The notes beneath the pieces are model-generated. The model made no database searches. It was not told the origin of the DNA and was given only the letters and a program-made list of their open reading frames with translations. From contig JBIOJM010000059.1 in NCBI GenBank assembly GCA_044450785.1, positions 1 to 38,220 of the forward strand: DNA of 38,220 bases. Direction: 5' to 3'. The translations under genes were made by a program, and so were the position numbers. Of the stretch, positions 1 through 8,681 are shown piece by piece. Source of the stretch: JBIOJM01 sp044450785 (lineage in GTDB: Bacteria > Planctomycetota > Planctomycetia > Isosphaerales > Isosphaeraceae). Each line of letters starts with the position of its first letter. Position 1 is the stretch's first letter.

Positions 1-1
1 C

Positions 2-820
2 CCCCTGGCCGCGGTCGCCGACGTCCGGGTGGTCGAGGGGCCGTCGATGATCAAGAGCGAGAACGGACTGCTCCGCTCGTATGTCCAGCTCCGCGTGCGA
101 GACCGCGACGAGGTCGGTTTTGTCGAGGAGGCCAAGCGCGTCATTGACAACGAGGTGGTGAAGACACTACCGGCCGGGATGTACATCGAATGGACAGGCA
201 CGTTCGAGCACCAGGTCCGGGCCCAGAAGACGCTTCGGCTGGTCTTTCCCGCGGTGATCGCCGTGATCGCGTTGATCCTCTACTTGACGCACAAGAGCTG
301 GATCGACGCATTGCTGATGATGACGAGCGTGCTCGGCGCCCTGGCCGGCGGGGCGATCTTCCAGTGGTTGTTCGGCTTCAACTTCAGCGTGGCCGTTCAG
401 GTCGGCTACATCGCCTGCTTCGGCATGGCGGTGGAGACGGGCGTGGTGATGCTGGTCTACCTCCACGAGGCGATCGACGAGCGCGGGGGGCTGGAGCGGA
501 TCGGCTCGATCGCCGAGCTGCGCCAGGCGATCCTGGAAGGGGCGATCCACCGGCTGCGTCCCAAGCTGCTGACCGAAGGGGCGGCGATCATCTCAATCGC
601 CCCGATGCTCTGGGCGACTGGCGTCGGCGCCGAGGTGATCCGGCCGATGGCAGCGCCGGTCTTGGGCGGCCTGCTCATCGCGGATGAGGTCATCGACGTC
701 TTCCTGCCCGTGCTCTATTTCGCGGTCTCCAAACGGCAGTGGGCGAAGGCCCACGGCCTGAGCCTCTGGAACGGCCGCGCCCTGGCCGGACAACGACATC
801 AGCCGATTCTGCCATCCTGA
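2..820 (+). CDS. CusA/CzcA-type RND heavy-metal efflux pump, C-terminal part (start lies before the window)
   Basis: The frame is open from base 2, so the gene begins upstream of the window; only about 272 codons are visible. The residues match the last quarter of a heavy-metal RND pump. There is a porter-domain end (VRVVEGPSMIKSENG), then several hydrophobic segments including FSVAVQVGYIACFGMAVETG, and the conserved RLRPKLLTEGAAI loop. The C-terminus ends in a charged tail after VIDVFLPVLYFAV. It is clearly diverged from the full-length CusA at 5461-8628, which has VDAETG at the matching site. It is about 88% identical at the DNA level (hand count over 127 bases) to the relic at 3715-3993, so it or a close relative is the source of that relic. 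Substrate is inferred to be Cu/Ag or a divalent cation; the metal-binding part is not in view. Confidence 0.9.
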   Translation, partial: PLAAVADVRVVEGPSMIKSENGLLRSYVQLRVRDRDEVGFVEEAKRVIDNEVVKTLPAGMYIEWTGTFEHQVRAQKTLRLVFPAVIAVIALILYLTHKSWIDALLMMTSVLGALAGGAIFQWLFGFNFSVAVQVGYIACFGMAVETGVVMLVYLHEAIDERGGLERIGSIAELRQAILEGAIHRLRPKLLTEGAAIISIAPMLWATGVGAEVIRPMAAPVLGGLLIADEVIDVFLPVLYFAVSKRQWAKAHGLSLWNGRALAGQRHQPILPS

Positions 821-921
821 GACACTTCCCCGACCGGGTCCATCGCCAGGGCGGGCCGGTCGGGGAAGTCGAGGGGGACCGTGCCGGAGTCCAGTATCCC
901 ATCACTTCGGGTATCGTTGCC

Positions 922-2391
922 ATGACGCTTCGTTACAAGTTCGTCCTGCCGATTAACCTGATCCTGGTGCTCGTCCTCGCGGCCTCACTTGCCTGGGAAT
1001 GGCGGAGACAGGAGGCTACGGGGATGTCGCTCCTGCGGTCCCGACTCGGAGAGGAGGCGCGCTTCATCCAGGCGGCCAGCCTTTCGTTTGGCGTCACGCC
1101 ACGCCTGGCTGAATTCCTCCGCGGGTTCTGCCACGCCATCGACGCCTCGTCCTCGCCTGAACACCAGGTCGCGCTGTTGGACGACACGGGTAAGGTGCTG
1201 GCCAGCGCCGCCGAGCACGCGCGCCGGCCGATGGACCCAACCCGGTTGGGCGGCTTGGGCGAGGGGTTCTGGATGCTGCAAGACGGCGGCGAATCGTTCT
1301 TGGTCCGGGTCTTGGGAGATAGCGGGCGGAGCGTCGTCGTGGCCGAATCCACTCGCGCGGTGAAAGGGCAGGTGTGGGCCAACCTCACGAACCAAGCCGG
1401 TTGGTATTTGGGATCGGCGGTGTTACTGCTGGGAGCGGTCAACTTGGTCATGCGCCGCGCCGTGCTTCGGCCAATCCGGCGGCTGTATCGGGTGGCTCGC
1501 CAGCTCGAACAGGGGCAACTGGGCGTCCAGGTCGACCGGCCCGGAAGCGATGAATTGGGGGCCTTGAGCGACCAGTTCAACGCCATGTCGCGCGCCTTGG
1601 CGGAACAGGCTGAGGACAGCAAGCGGGAGCTGGAGGCGGCCCATCGCGTCCAATCGCACCTCCTGCCACCACCCCATTTCCATCTCGGCTGTGTGGAGTT
1701 CGCCGGCCGCTGCATCCAGAAAGGACCGGTCGGCGGCGATGTCCTTGACGTCCGGCTCCTGGCGGGAGATCGGGTGGCTCTCCTCGTTGCCGACCTGTCG
1801 GGGCACGACATCGCCGCGGCCCTGTATACCGCGATGTTCCGCGCGATCGTCTGGCGGGAGGCCGAACAGGCGAAGACTCCTGGAGAAGTGCTGGCCCGGC
1901 TCAACGAGCGGCTCTGCCAAGACCTGCCGGGCGGACACTTCGCGACGGCCTTCTTCGGTTGGTTCGACCCCGATACCAACCGGCTGCACTACGCCAACGC
2001 GGGCCATCCATCGGCCTTCCTGAATCCTCCGACCGGGTGCCTGCGCGAGTTGGAATCCACCGGTCCTCTGCTTGGTATCCTTCCGGACCTTTCGGATTTC
2101 GATGCCTCCGTGGAGGTGGCACCGGGGTCGCGGCTGCTCGTCATGACCGACGGGCTTACCGAGACCCGAGCTCCAGGAGGAGAGCTTCTAGGTGCCGATG
2201 AACTCGCCAAACTCTTGGTTGCCGGTGGGACGTGGGAACCGAAGCGGCTGATCGAGGATTTCCTCGCGCGCGCCACTGCGTTTCGGCAGGGGGAGCCTCA
2301 ACAAGATGATATCACCGTCGTGTTGGCTTGCTACGAATCTCCAGATGTCTCCGACAACACTCCGAACCGCGAATCGGGAGGGGAACAGTGA
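922..2391 (+). CDS. HAMP-SpoIIE (PP2C-type) serine phosphatase, RsbU-like, membrane bound
   Basis: Protein of 489 residues. The open frame extends upstream to 739, but that part is proline/arginine-rich and lies over the end of the previous gene. ATG 922 (MTLRYKFVLPIN) begins directly with a membrane helix, so I chose it. Helix 1 spans about residues 7-25 and helix 2 about 159-177, enclosing an extracytoplasmic sensor region. A HAMP domain follows (about 178-230), then a short coiled coil and a SpoIIE phosphatase domain (about 245-480). Metal-site signatures of the family are present: GPVGGDVLDV, VADLSGHDIAAALY, MTDGLTE and QQDDITVV. Such proteins dephosphorylate anti-sigma-factor antagonists in partner-switching cascades (known for RsbU/SpoIIE). 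The signal sensed here is unknown. No anti-sigma or antagonist gene lies beside it. Confidence 0.88.
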   Translation: MTLRYKFVLPINLILVLVLAASLAWEWRRQEATGMSLLRSRLGEEARFIQAASLSFGVTPRLAEFLRGFCHAIDASSSPEHQVALLDDTGKVLASAAEHARRPMDPTRLGGLGEGFWMLQDGGESFLVRVLGDSGRSVVVAESTRAVKGQVWANLTNQAGWYLGSAVLLLGAVNLVMRRAVLRPIRRLYRVARQLEQGQLGVQVDRPGSDELGALSDQFNAMSRALAEQAEDSKRELEAAHRVQSHLLPPPHFHLGCVEFAGRCIQKGPVGGDVLDVRLLAGDRVALLVADLSGHDIAAALYTAMFRAIVWREAEQAKTPGEVLARLNERLCQDLPGGHFATAFFGWFDPDTNRLHYANAGHPSAFLNPPTGCLRELESTGPLLGILPDLSDFDASVEVAPGSRLLVMTDGLTETRAPGGELLGADELAKLLVAGGTWEPKRLIEDFLARATAFRQGEPQQDDITVVLACYESPDVSDNTPNRESGGEQ

Positions 2392-2493
2392 ACTGCGACA
2401 AGCCTTTGATTTTTTTGGTATCCACACATTATCGAAGCAATCATCGCTTGTTTGGCTTCTATTCAGCAAACGTGATTCTTGTGAGGTGAGTCG

Positions 2494-3993
2494 ATGCCTG
2501 GACTTCAGTTGCAACGCCTTGGGTTGGTGATGGAGCCGGAGCCCGGCAATCCGATGGAGGCCGAAGGCGTCTTGAATCCGGCCGCCGTTCGGGGCCGTGA
2601 TGGTCAGCTTTACCTCTTCCCGCGGCTGGTCGCGCGGGGCAATTATTCGCGCATCGGCATTGCCCGGGTTCGGTTTAATGAGGCCGGCGACCCGTGTGGA
2701 GTCGAGCGGCGCGGCATCGCGCTCGAGCCTGAAGCTGATTATGAGCGGCGAGCTGACGGCAGCGGCGGCTGCGAAGACCCGCGCATCACCTTTATCCAGC
2801 CCCTGCAGCGGTATGTGATGACCTACACGGCATATTCTCCGCGCGGCCCGCGCATCGCGTTGGCAATTTCGGACGATTTGTTTCACTGGGAAAGAATGGG
2901 GCTGGCAATCTTCATGCCGTATGACGGTGTGGACTTCAACGACGTTGACAACAAAGACGGCCTGCTTTTCCCCGTCGCCATCCCCGATGTGGCGGGCCGA
3001 CCGGCGATGGCCATCATCCATCGCCCTCTCTTTCCGGGCACTGGTCCAGACCAAACGATTCACCGTCAGAATCCTCGCGAGGTGGATGTTCTCAGGGAAA
3101 GCATCTGGATCTCCTATCACTCTTTAGTCAATGAGGTATGCGACAAACATCATCACCTCTGCCACTTTGATTCGCACGAGCGGCTGGCGATTCCCGTGGC
3201 GGCATGGGAGCAGCTGAAAATCGGCGGTGGCACTCCCCCGACCCTGATCCGGCACGGTTGGTTGGTCATTTACCACGGCGTGGGCGAAACGGCGGGGCCG
3301 AGCCCACAAGGGCGCAAGCTGAGCTACTCGGCTGGGGTGATGGTACTCTCGAAGGATCATCCGCGCGTCATTTGCTACCGTTCGCCGCAGCCGGTGCTGA
3401 CGCCGGACTTGCCGCAGGAACGCCGGGGGACTGTGGCCAACGTCGTGTTTCCCACCGGCATCGACCGGCGCGACGATCTCGGCGCGCCGGACCGCTTCGA
3501 CGTTTATTATGGGATGGCCGACAACCGGATCGGCGCGGCGCGCCTTGATGTGCCGGAATGCCTACCGCCAGGCGCTCTCGCCGATTGCCCGCAACCAAGG
3601 TCTTACTTCTCACCTAACCTCGTTGGTCCGGCCGGAGGGATGAGCGGGATGGGCGGCGGCGGCAGCGATGCGCCGACCCGTTCTAGCCTCTCGCCCCGGC
3701 AAGGCCCTCCGATGCAGATTCCCCTCGCCACGGTCGCCGGCGTCCGGGTGGTCGAGGGGCCGGCGATGATCAAGAGCGAGAACGGACCGCTCCGCTCTTA
3801 CATCCAGCTTCGCGTCCGCGATCGCGACGAGGTCGGCTTCGTCGAGGTCATCGACGTCTTCGTGCCCGTGCTGTATTCTGCCGTGGCAGAAGCGGCGATG
3901 GCGGAAGCAGCACGGAGTCAGCCTGTTCGACGAATTGGCAGCATCCATCCGACGAGATCGCCCCGTGGCGGCCTCATGATCGGACACCAGTAG
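2494..3993 (+). CDS. GH130-family glycoside phosphorylase/hydrolase with a foreign C-terminal extension
   Basis: Residues 1 to about 360 form a GH130 five-bladed beta-propeller, the family of beta-mannoside phosphorylases. Visible signatures are EGVLNPAAV, GCEDPRITF (D95 is the expected general acid), NKDGLLFPV, ESIWISY, GGGTPPTLIRHGW and YYGMADNRIGAARLD, where a normal family member stops. ATG 2494 follows a GAGGTGAG ribosome site. The frame then continues for about 130 codons through a Gly/Met-rich linker into a CusA pump fragment (residues about 408 onward; see the pseudogene entry). That tail has no role in a sugar enzyme, so I infer an accidental gene fusion. The 102-bp gap before the gene is noticeably AT-rich. 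The exact glycoside substrate cannot be read from the sequence. Confidence 0.85.
   Translation: MPGLQLQRLGLVMEPEPGNPMEAEGVLNPAAVRGRDGQLYLFPRLVARGNYSRIGIARVRFNEAGDPCGVERRGIALEPEADYERRADGSGGCEDPRITFIQPLQRYVMTYTAYSPRGPRIALAISDDLFHWERMGLAIFMPYDGVDFNDVDNKDGLLFPVAIPDVAGRPAMAIIHRPLFPGTGPDQTIHRQNPREVDVLRESIWISYHSLVNEVCDKHHHLCHFDSHERLAIPVAAWEQLKIGGGTPPTLIRHGWLVIYHGVGETAGPSPQGRKLSYSAGVMVLSKDHPRVICYRSPQPVLTPDLPQERRGTVANVVFPTGIDRRDDLGAPDRFDVYYGMADNRIGAARLDVPECLPPGALADCPQPRSYFSPNLVGPAGGMSGMGGGGSDAPTRSSLSPRQGPPMQIPLATVAGVRVVEGPAMIKSENGPLRSYIQLRVRDRDEVGFVEVIDVFVPVLYSAVAEAAMAEAARSQPVRRIGSIHPTRSPRGGLMIGHQ
3715..3993 (+). pseudogene. CusA/CzcA pump relic with an internal in-frame deletion, fused to the GH130 gene
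   Basis: Residues from QIPLATVAGVRVVEGPAM match the partial pump at the window start (about 88% DNA identity up to the break). After GFVE the sequence jumps straight to VIDVFVPVLY, near the pump's C-terminus. Against the window-start copy, 561 bp (187 codons) are missing, and the joint falls on a shared GAGG (125-128 and 686-689). All transmembrane helices between these points are gone, so the piece cannot pump. It remains in frame with the GH130 gene and ends 38 bp before cusB. Before it comes GGMSGMGGGG, reminiscent of a CusB Met-rich tail. Confidence 0.85.
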
Positions 3994-4031
3994 GTATCAG
4001 GAGGATATGGGTAGGTATGGGGAGGATCATC

Positions 4032-5357
4032 ATGGCACAGCCACGAGCGAGATGGACCATCGGGTTTGCTGGATTGGCGGCGATCGTGGCGGTGAGCGGC
4101 GGCCTCTGGTACACCCAGGGCCGCGGCTGGCTGAAACCCGTCGAGGATTGGGTGCACCGAACGACCCAGCCAAGCGGGACGAACGGAAATCGGCCCGGGG
4201 GCGGTTCCATGGACGGCATGTCCGGGATGGACATGGGGGTGATGGGCGAGGAAGTGGCATCCCCTGGCGTCAAAGGTTACGCGGAGGTCAAGGTCGCCGC
4301 CGATGTCCAGCAGCGCATCGGAGTGACCCTCGGACGGGTCGAGAGGGCTCCGCTGCGGATGAGCGTGCGCACGGTGGGAATCGCCCGGCCCGACGAAACG
4401 CGGACATTCCACATCCATCTCCGGACCGACGGCTGGGTCGAGAAGCTGTTCGTCAATTACACCGGCCAGAAAGTCGACAAGGGAGAGCCGTTCCTGTCGA
4501 TCTACAGCCCGGAGTTCTACCGGGCTCAACTTGATTACATGACGGCCCGGCGTGCGGAGCGGGCCGGCGGCAGCATGGCCAAGGCCGATCGCTCGCTCGC
4601 TGACCTGACCGTCATCAAGCTCAGGCTGCTCGACGTCTCGGATCGAGAGATCGAGGAGCTGGAACGGACCGGTAAACCCCACGAGTTCATGACCCTGCGG
4701 AGCCCGGTGACCGGGACCGTGCTCGAGAGGAATGTCCTGGGTCATGAGTACATCACCCCGCAGCGCGACCTCTATGTCGTGGCGGACCTGTCCAGGGTGT
4801 GGGTCCAGGCGAAGGTCTACGAGTACGAGCTGCCCCACATCGAGCTGGGGAAGCCGGCCACCGTGACCGTCCCCTCCCTTCCAGGGCGCCAATTCCCGGG
4901 GAAAGTGGTCTTCATCCAGCCGACCGTCGAGGAAGCCACGCGGACAATCCAGGTGCGGGTCGAGCTGCCCAACCCGGAGGGATTGCTCAAACCCGGCATG
5001 TTCGCCGACATCGTCATTTGGCACGACATGGGCGAAGGACTCCTGGTGCCGATGTCGGCCGTCATCCGCACCGGCGAGCGCGACATTGCCTTTCGCACCG
5101 GGCCCAACAACCGGTTTGTCCCGGTGGAGGTCCAGATCGGCGAGGTGAAGTTCGGCGACCGCTTCCAGATCCTCAAGGGGCTCGCGGAGGGGGATCGCGT
5201 CGTCACGTCGGCCAACTTCTTGATCGACTCGGAGAGTCGATTGAAGGAGGGAGCCGGTGGCATGGCCGGAATGCCGGGGATGGACATGGGCGGCATGAAG
5301 GACAAGCCGGAGAGGGAGGACCTGAAACGCATGAACCATTCTCACATGAAGCATTGA
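4032..5357 (+). CDS. cusB: CusB-type periplasmic membrane-fusion protein, Met-rich at both ends
   Basis: Protein of 441 residues that links the inner-membrane pump to the outer-membrane channel and passes Cu(I)/Ag(I) to it (known for CusB). ATG 4032 was preferred over ATG 4017 because GGAGG (4021-4025) sits 6 bases before it. There is an N-terminal signal anchor (about residues 6-24). A Met-rich patch follows (MDGMSGMDMGVMG, about 4209-4248). The HlyD core contains VEKLFVNYTGQKVDKGEPFL, a helical hairpin and LRSPVTGTVLERNV, and a second Met/His-rich stretch ends the protein (MAGMPGMDMGGM and MNHSHMKH). In E. coli CusB, N-terminal methionines bind the metal; a Met/His C-terminal tail is an addition here. 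cusA follows 103 bp downstream, so the two are probably co-transcribed. Confidence 0.92.
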   Translation: MAQPRARWTIGFAGLAAIVAVSGGLWYTQGRGWLKPVEDWVHRTTQPSGTNGNRPGGGSMDGMSGMDMGVMGEEVASPGVKGYAEVKVAADVQQRIGVTLGRVERAPLRMSVRTVGIARPDETRTFHIHLRTDGWVEKLFVNYTGQKVDKGEPFLSIYSPEFYRAQLDYMTARRAERAGGSMAKADRSLADLTVIKLRLLDVSDREIEELERTGKPHEFMTLRSPVTGTVLERNVLGHEYITPQRDLYVVADLSRVWVQAKVYEYELPHIELGKPATVTVPSLPGRQFPGKVVFIQPTVEEATRTIQVRVELPNPEGLLKPGMFADIVIWHDMGEGLLVPMSAVIRTGERDIAFRTGPNNRFVPVEVQIGEVKFGDRFQILKGLAEGDRVVTSANFLIDSESRLKEGAGGMAGMPGMDMGGMKDKPEREDLKRMNHSHMKH

Positions 5358-5389
5358 TCGGAAATGCCCCCCTCGGAGCCGCTCCACAA

Positions 5390-5431
5390 AAAGGGGACAG
5401 GCGCCTCGAAGACTCGGAGCCAGTCCCCTTT
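5390..5431. repeat. REP-like inverted repeat between cusB and cusA
   Basis: AAAGGGGAC (5390-5398) and GTCCCCTTT (5423-5431) are perfect 9-bp arms around a 24-base loop. The loop itself starts and ends with GGC/GCC-like partial pairing. The GGGGACAGGC...AGCCAGTCCCC layout resembles dispersed REP elements moved by RAYT-type transposases. No transposase gene is in the window and I saw no second copy. In the cusBA transcript it would form a stable stem between the two coding regions. Confidence 0.6.
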
Positions 5432-5460
5432 CTGCTCGCGTTTCGCAAAGGCCGTGACCC

Positions 5461-8400
5461 ATGATCGCCCGCCTCATTGAGTTCAGCGCCCGAAACCCGT
5501 TCCTGATCGTCGTGCTGGTGGCCGTGATCCTCGCCGGCGGCGGTTGGGCCATCGTCAACACGCCGCTCGACGCCATTCCCGACCTGTCCGACGTCCAGGT
5601 GATCGTCTACACACCGTGGGAGGACCGCAGCCCCGACATCATCGAGGACCAGGTGACGTACCCAATCGTCACCCAGTTGCTCTCCGCCCCGCGCGTCCAG
5701 GCGGTGCGGGCCAACTCGTTCTTCGGCTTCTCGCTGATTTACGTCATCTTCGAGGATGGCACGGACCTCTACTGGGCCCGGAGCCGGGTGCTCGAATACA
5801 TGAGCGGCATGGCCGGCAAGCTGCCGGCGGGCGTGGCGCCTCAGCTCGGGCCGGATGCGACCGGGGTCGGTTGGGGCCTCGAGTACGTCCTGATCGACCG
5901 CACCGGGCGGCACAGCCTGGCCGAGCTGCGCACGCTCCAGGACTGGCACGTCCAGTACCAGCTTCGGGCAGTGCCCGGCGTGGCCGAAGTGGCCGCCGTC
6001 GGCGCGTATGTCAAGCAGTACCAGGTGACGATCGACCCGGACAAGCTGCTCGCCTACGACATCCCGATCAACCGCGTCGTCGAGCGGATTCGGATGAGCA
6101 ACCAGGAGGTCGGCGGCCGGGTCATCGAATTCACCGGCCGCGAGTACATGGTACGTGGGCGAGGCTACATCAAGGGGATCCCGGATATCGAGGAGGTCAG
6201 CCTGGGGACCCAGAAGGACGGGACGCCGATCCGCATTCGCGACGTGGGTGATGTGCAGATCGGTCCCGACATCCGCCGCGGCGTGGTGGACTACAACGGC
6301 ATGGGTGATGCCGCCGGGGGCGTGGTCGTCATTCGCTTCGGCGAGAGCGCCTATGACGTGATCCAGCGGGTCAAGACGACCATCCGCGACATCGTCAAGC
6401 CGTCGCTGCCCGAGGGGCTCGAGCTGGTCCTGACGTACGACCGGTCGGAACTGATCGAACGTTCGGTGGCCACCCTGCGCGAAAAGCTGATCGAAGAAAG
6501 CCTCATCGTCAGTCTCGTCTGCATCGTGTTCCTTTTCCACTTCCGCAGCGCGCTCGTGGCCGTGCTGACGTTGCCTTTGGCGGTGTTGCTGGCACTGCTG
6601 GCGATGCGCGCCATCGGCCTGACCTCCAACATCATGAGCCTGGGAGGGATCGCCATCGCCATCGGGGCCATGATCGACGCCGCGATCGTGATGATCGAGA
6701 ACGCGCACAAGCACGTCGAGCACGAACAGTTGAAGCCGGAGCGCGAGCGGCGCGATCGCCAGACCGTGATCATCGAGGCGGCCAAGGAGGTAGGGCCATC
6801 CCTCTTCTTCTCGCTCCTGATCATCACGGTCGGTTTCCTGCCGGTCTTCGCGCTCCAGGACCAGGAGGGCCGGCTGTTCAAGCCCCTCGCCTACACCAAG
6901 ACGTTCTCCATGATGTTCGCGGCGCTGCTGTCAATCACCGTGGCGCCCTTCTTGATGACGCTCCTGATCCGCGGCAAGATCCCGCCCGAGGAAAAGAACC
7001 CGCTCAACAAGTTTTTGATCTGGGTCTACCATCCCTTCGCACGCCTGGCGTTACAGTTTCGTCATCTCATGGTCCTGCTGGCGATCGTGGCCATCGCTTC
7101 CATCGTGCCGATCTACCGCGGCCTGGGCTCGGAGTTCATGCCGCCACTGTGGGAGGGAACCCTGCTGTACATGCCCGTGACCCTGCCGGGGGCGTCGATC
7201 GAGACGATGCGAGAATCGATCCAGGACCAGGACCGCATCCTCATGACTTTCCCGGAGGTTGCCGGCGTTTTCGCCAAGGCCGGGCGGGCCGAGACGGCCA
7301 CCGACCCCGCGCCCCTGGAAATGGTTGAGACGGTCGTCAACCTCAGACCTCCCGAACAGTGGCGTCCGGGCATGACGCCCGACCGGCTGATCGCCGAGAT
7401 GGACGCGGTGCTCAAGCGGAAGCTCGTCGGCTTCAGCACGAGCTGGACCATGCCGATCAAAGGTCGTATCGACATGCTTTCCACGGGCATACGCACCCCG
7501 ATCGGGATCAAGATCTTCGGGCCGGACCTGGCGGCGATCGCCCGCATCGGCCGCGAGATCGAGCACGCTGTCGGCATGGTGCCCGGCACCCGCAGCGTCT
7601 TCGCCGAGCGCGTGTCCGAAGGCTACTACCTCGACTTCGCTGTCCGCCGTCCCACCATCGCCCGCTACGGCCTGACGGTCGATGACGTGCAGGAAGTGAT
7701 CCAGTCGGCCGTGGGCGGTGCGAACGTGACCACCACCATCGAGGGCCGCGAGCGGTTCCCGGTCAACGTCCGCTACGGTCGGGAGTTTCGTGACAACCTG
7801 GCGAAGCTCCAGCGGGTCCTGGTGGAGACGCCCATCGGCGCGCAGGTCCCCCTGGGCGAGCTGGCAGAGCTGAAGCTCACCGCCGGGCCGTCCTCGGTCA
7901 AGAGCGAGGCGGCCCAGTTGGTTGGCTATGTCTACGTGGACATCGTCGGCCGCGACGCCGGAAGTTACGTGCGGGATGCCCAGGCGATCGTGAGCAAGAT
8001 GGTCAAGGTCCCTCCCGGCTACTCCCTCCAGTGGAGCGGCTCGTTCGAGTCCATGGAACGGGCGAGCCGCAGGCTGACCTATGTGATCCCGCTGACATTA
8101 CTGATCATCATCGTGCTGCTATACATCAACACAAGATCACTCGTCAAAGTGATCATCGTCCTGCTCGCTGTCCCGTTCTCGTTGGTCGGAGCCTTCCTGC
8201 TCTTGTACCTGCTGGGCTACCACCTGAGCGTGGCGGTTTGGGTCGGCATCATTGCCTTGGCCGGCGTGGACGCCGAAACCGGCGTTGTGATGCTCCTCTA
8301 CCTGGACATGGCCTACGATCACGAACTCAGGGCCGGGAGGATGAACCGTCTGGAGGACCTGGAGCACGCCGTCCTGGAGGGGGCGGTGCAGCGGGTCCGG

Positions 8401-8628
8401 CCCAAGATGATGACGGTGTTGGCGATCCTGATGGGCCTTTTGCCCATCATGTGGTCGACCGGATCAGGGGCCGATGTGATGAAGCGGATCGCCGCACCCA
8501 TGGTAGGCGGAATCATCACGTCGTTTATCCTCGAACTCCTGATCTATCCGGCGATCTACACGATCTGGAAGTGGTGGGCCGCAGTGCGGCCGGCACAGGG
8601 CCGGTCGCTCGGTCAGCCAGTCCAGTGA
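5461..8628 (+). CDS. cusA: CusA-type Cu(I)/Ag(I) RND efflux pump
   Basis: Full-length inner-membrane pump of 1055 residues, the usual size for the heavy-metal RND family. It begins MIARLIEFSARNPFLIV (helix 1). The proton-relay helix reads GAMIDAAIVMIENAHK, with D406 and E413, the CusA-type form. All three methionines that coordinate metal in E. coli CusA are present at the matching places: M571 in LYMPVTLPG, M621 in PLEMVETVV and M672 in DMLSTGIRTPIG. This supports Cu(I)/Ag(I) as substrate rather than Zn/Co/Cd. It works with the CusB upstream and, I infer, with the CusC-like channel at 12284-13942 on the other strand. The start follows the REP-like repeat by 29 bp. Confidence 0.95.
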   Translation: MIARLIEFSARNPFLIVVLVAVILAGGGWAIVNTPLDAIPDLSDVQVIVYTPWEDRSPDIIEDQVTYPIVTQLLSAPRVQAVRANSFFGFSLIYVIFEDGTDLYWARSRVLEYMSGMAGKLPAGVAPQLGPDATGVGWGLEYVLIDRTGRHSLAELRTLQDWHVQYQLRAVPGVAEVAAVGAYVKQYQVTIDPDKLLAYDIPINRVVERIRMSNQEVGGRVIEFTGREYMVRGRGYIKGIPDIEEVSLGTQKDGTPIRIRDVGDVQIGPDIRRGVVDYNGMGDAAGGVVVIRFGESAYDVIQRVKTTIRDIVKPSLPEGLELVLTYDRSELIERSVATLREKLIEESLIVSLVCIVFLFHFRSALVAVLTLPLAVLLALLAMRAIGLTSNIMSLGGIAIAIGAMIDAAIVMIENAHKHVEHEQLKPERERRDRQTVIIEAAKEVGPSLFFSLLIITVGFLPVFALQDQEGRLFKPLAYTKTFSMMFAALLSITVAPFLMTLLIRGKIPPEEKNPLNKFLIWVYHPFARLALQFRHLMVLLAIVAIASIVPIYRGLGSEFMPPLWEGTLLYMPVTLPGASIETMRESIQDQDRILMTFPEVAGVFAKAGRAETATDPAPLEMVETVVNLRPPEQWRPGMTPDRLIAEMDAVLKRKLVGFSTSWTMPIKGRIDMLSTGIRTPIGIKIFGPDLAAIARIGREIEHAVGMVPGTRSVFAERVSEGYYLDFAVRRPTIARYGLTVDDVQEVIQSAVGGANVTTTIEGRERFPVNVRYGREFRDNLAKLQRVLVETPIGAQVPLGELAELKLTAGPSSVKSEAAQLVGYVYVDIVGRDAGSYVRDAQAIVSKMVKVPPGYSLQWSGSFESMERASRRLTYVIPLTLLIIIVLLYINTRSLVKVIIVLLAVPFSLVGAFLLLYLLGYHLSVAVWVGIIALAGVDAETGVVMLLYLDMAYDHELRAGRMNRLEDLEHAVLEGAVQRVRPKMMTVLAILMGLLPIMWSTGSGADVMKRIAAPMVGGIITSFILELLIYPAIYTIWKWWAAVRPAQGRSLGQPVQ

Positions 8629-8681
8629 CACCCGTCGAAGAGTACGCTACCGCAACCGCTCTTCTGTGAGGAGACCGAACC

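Noticed and set aside
3918..5576. Long minus-strand ORF (552 codons) opposite cusB
   Set aside because: It is the antisense shadow of cusB and the start of cusA: His/Arg/Asp-rich with no domain or ribosome site, as usual in high-GC DNA.
8637..8675. GAAGAG/CTCTTC inverted repeat between cusA and the YHS gene as a terminator
   Set aside because: The stem is only 6 bp with a 16-base loop and no T-run, and both genes look co-transcribed.
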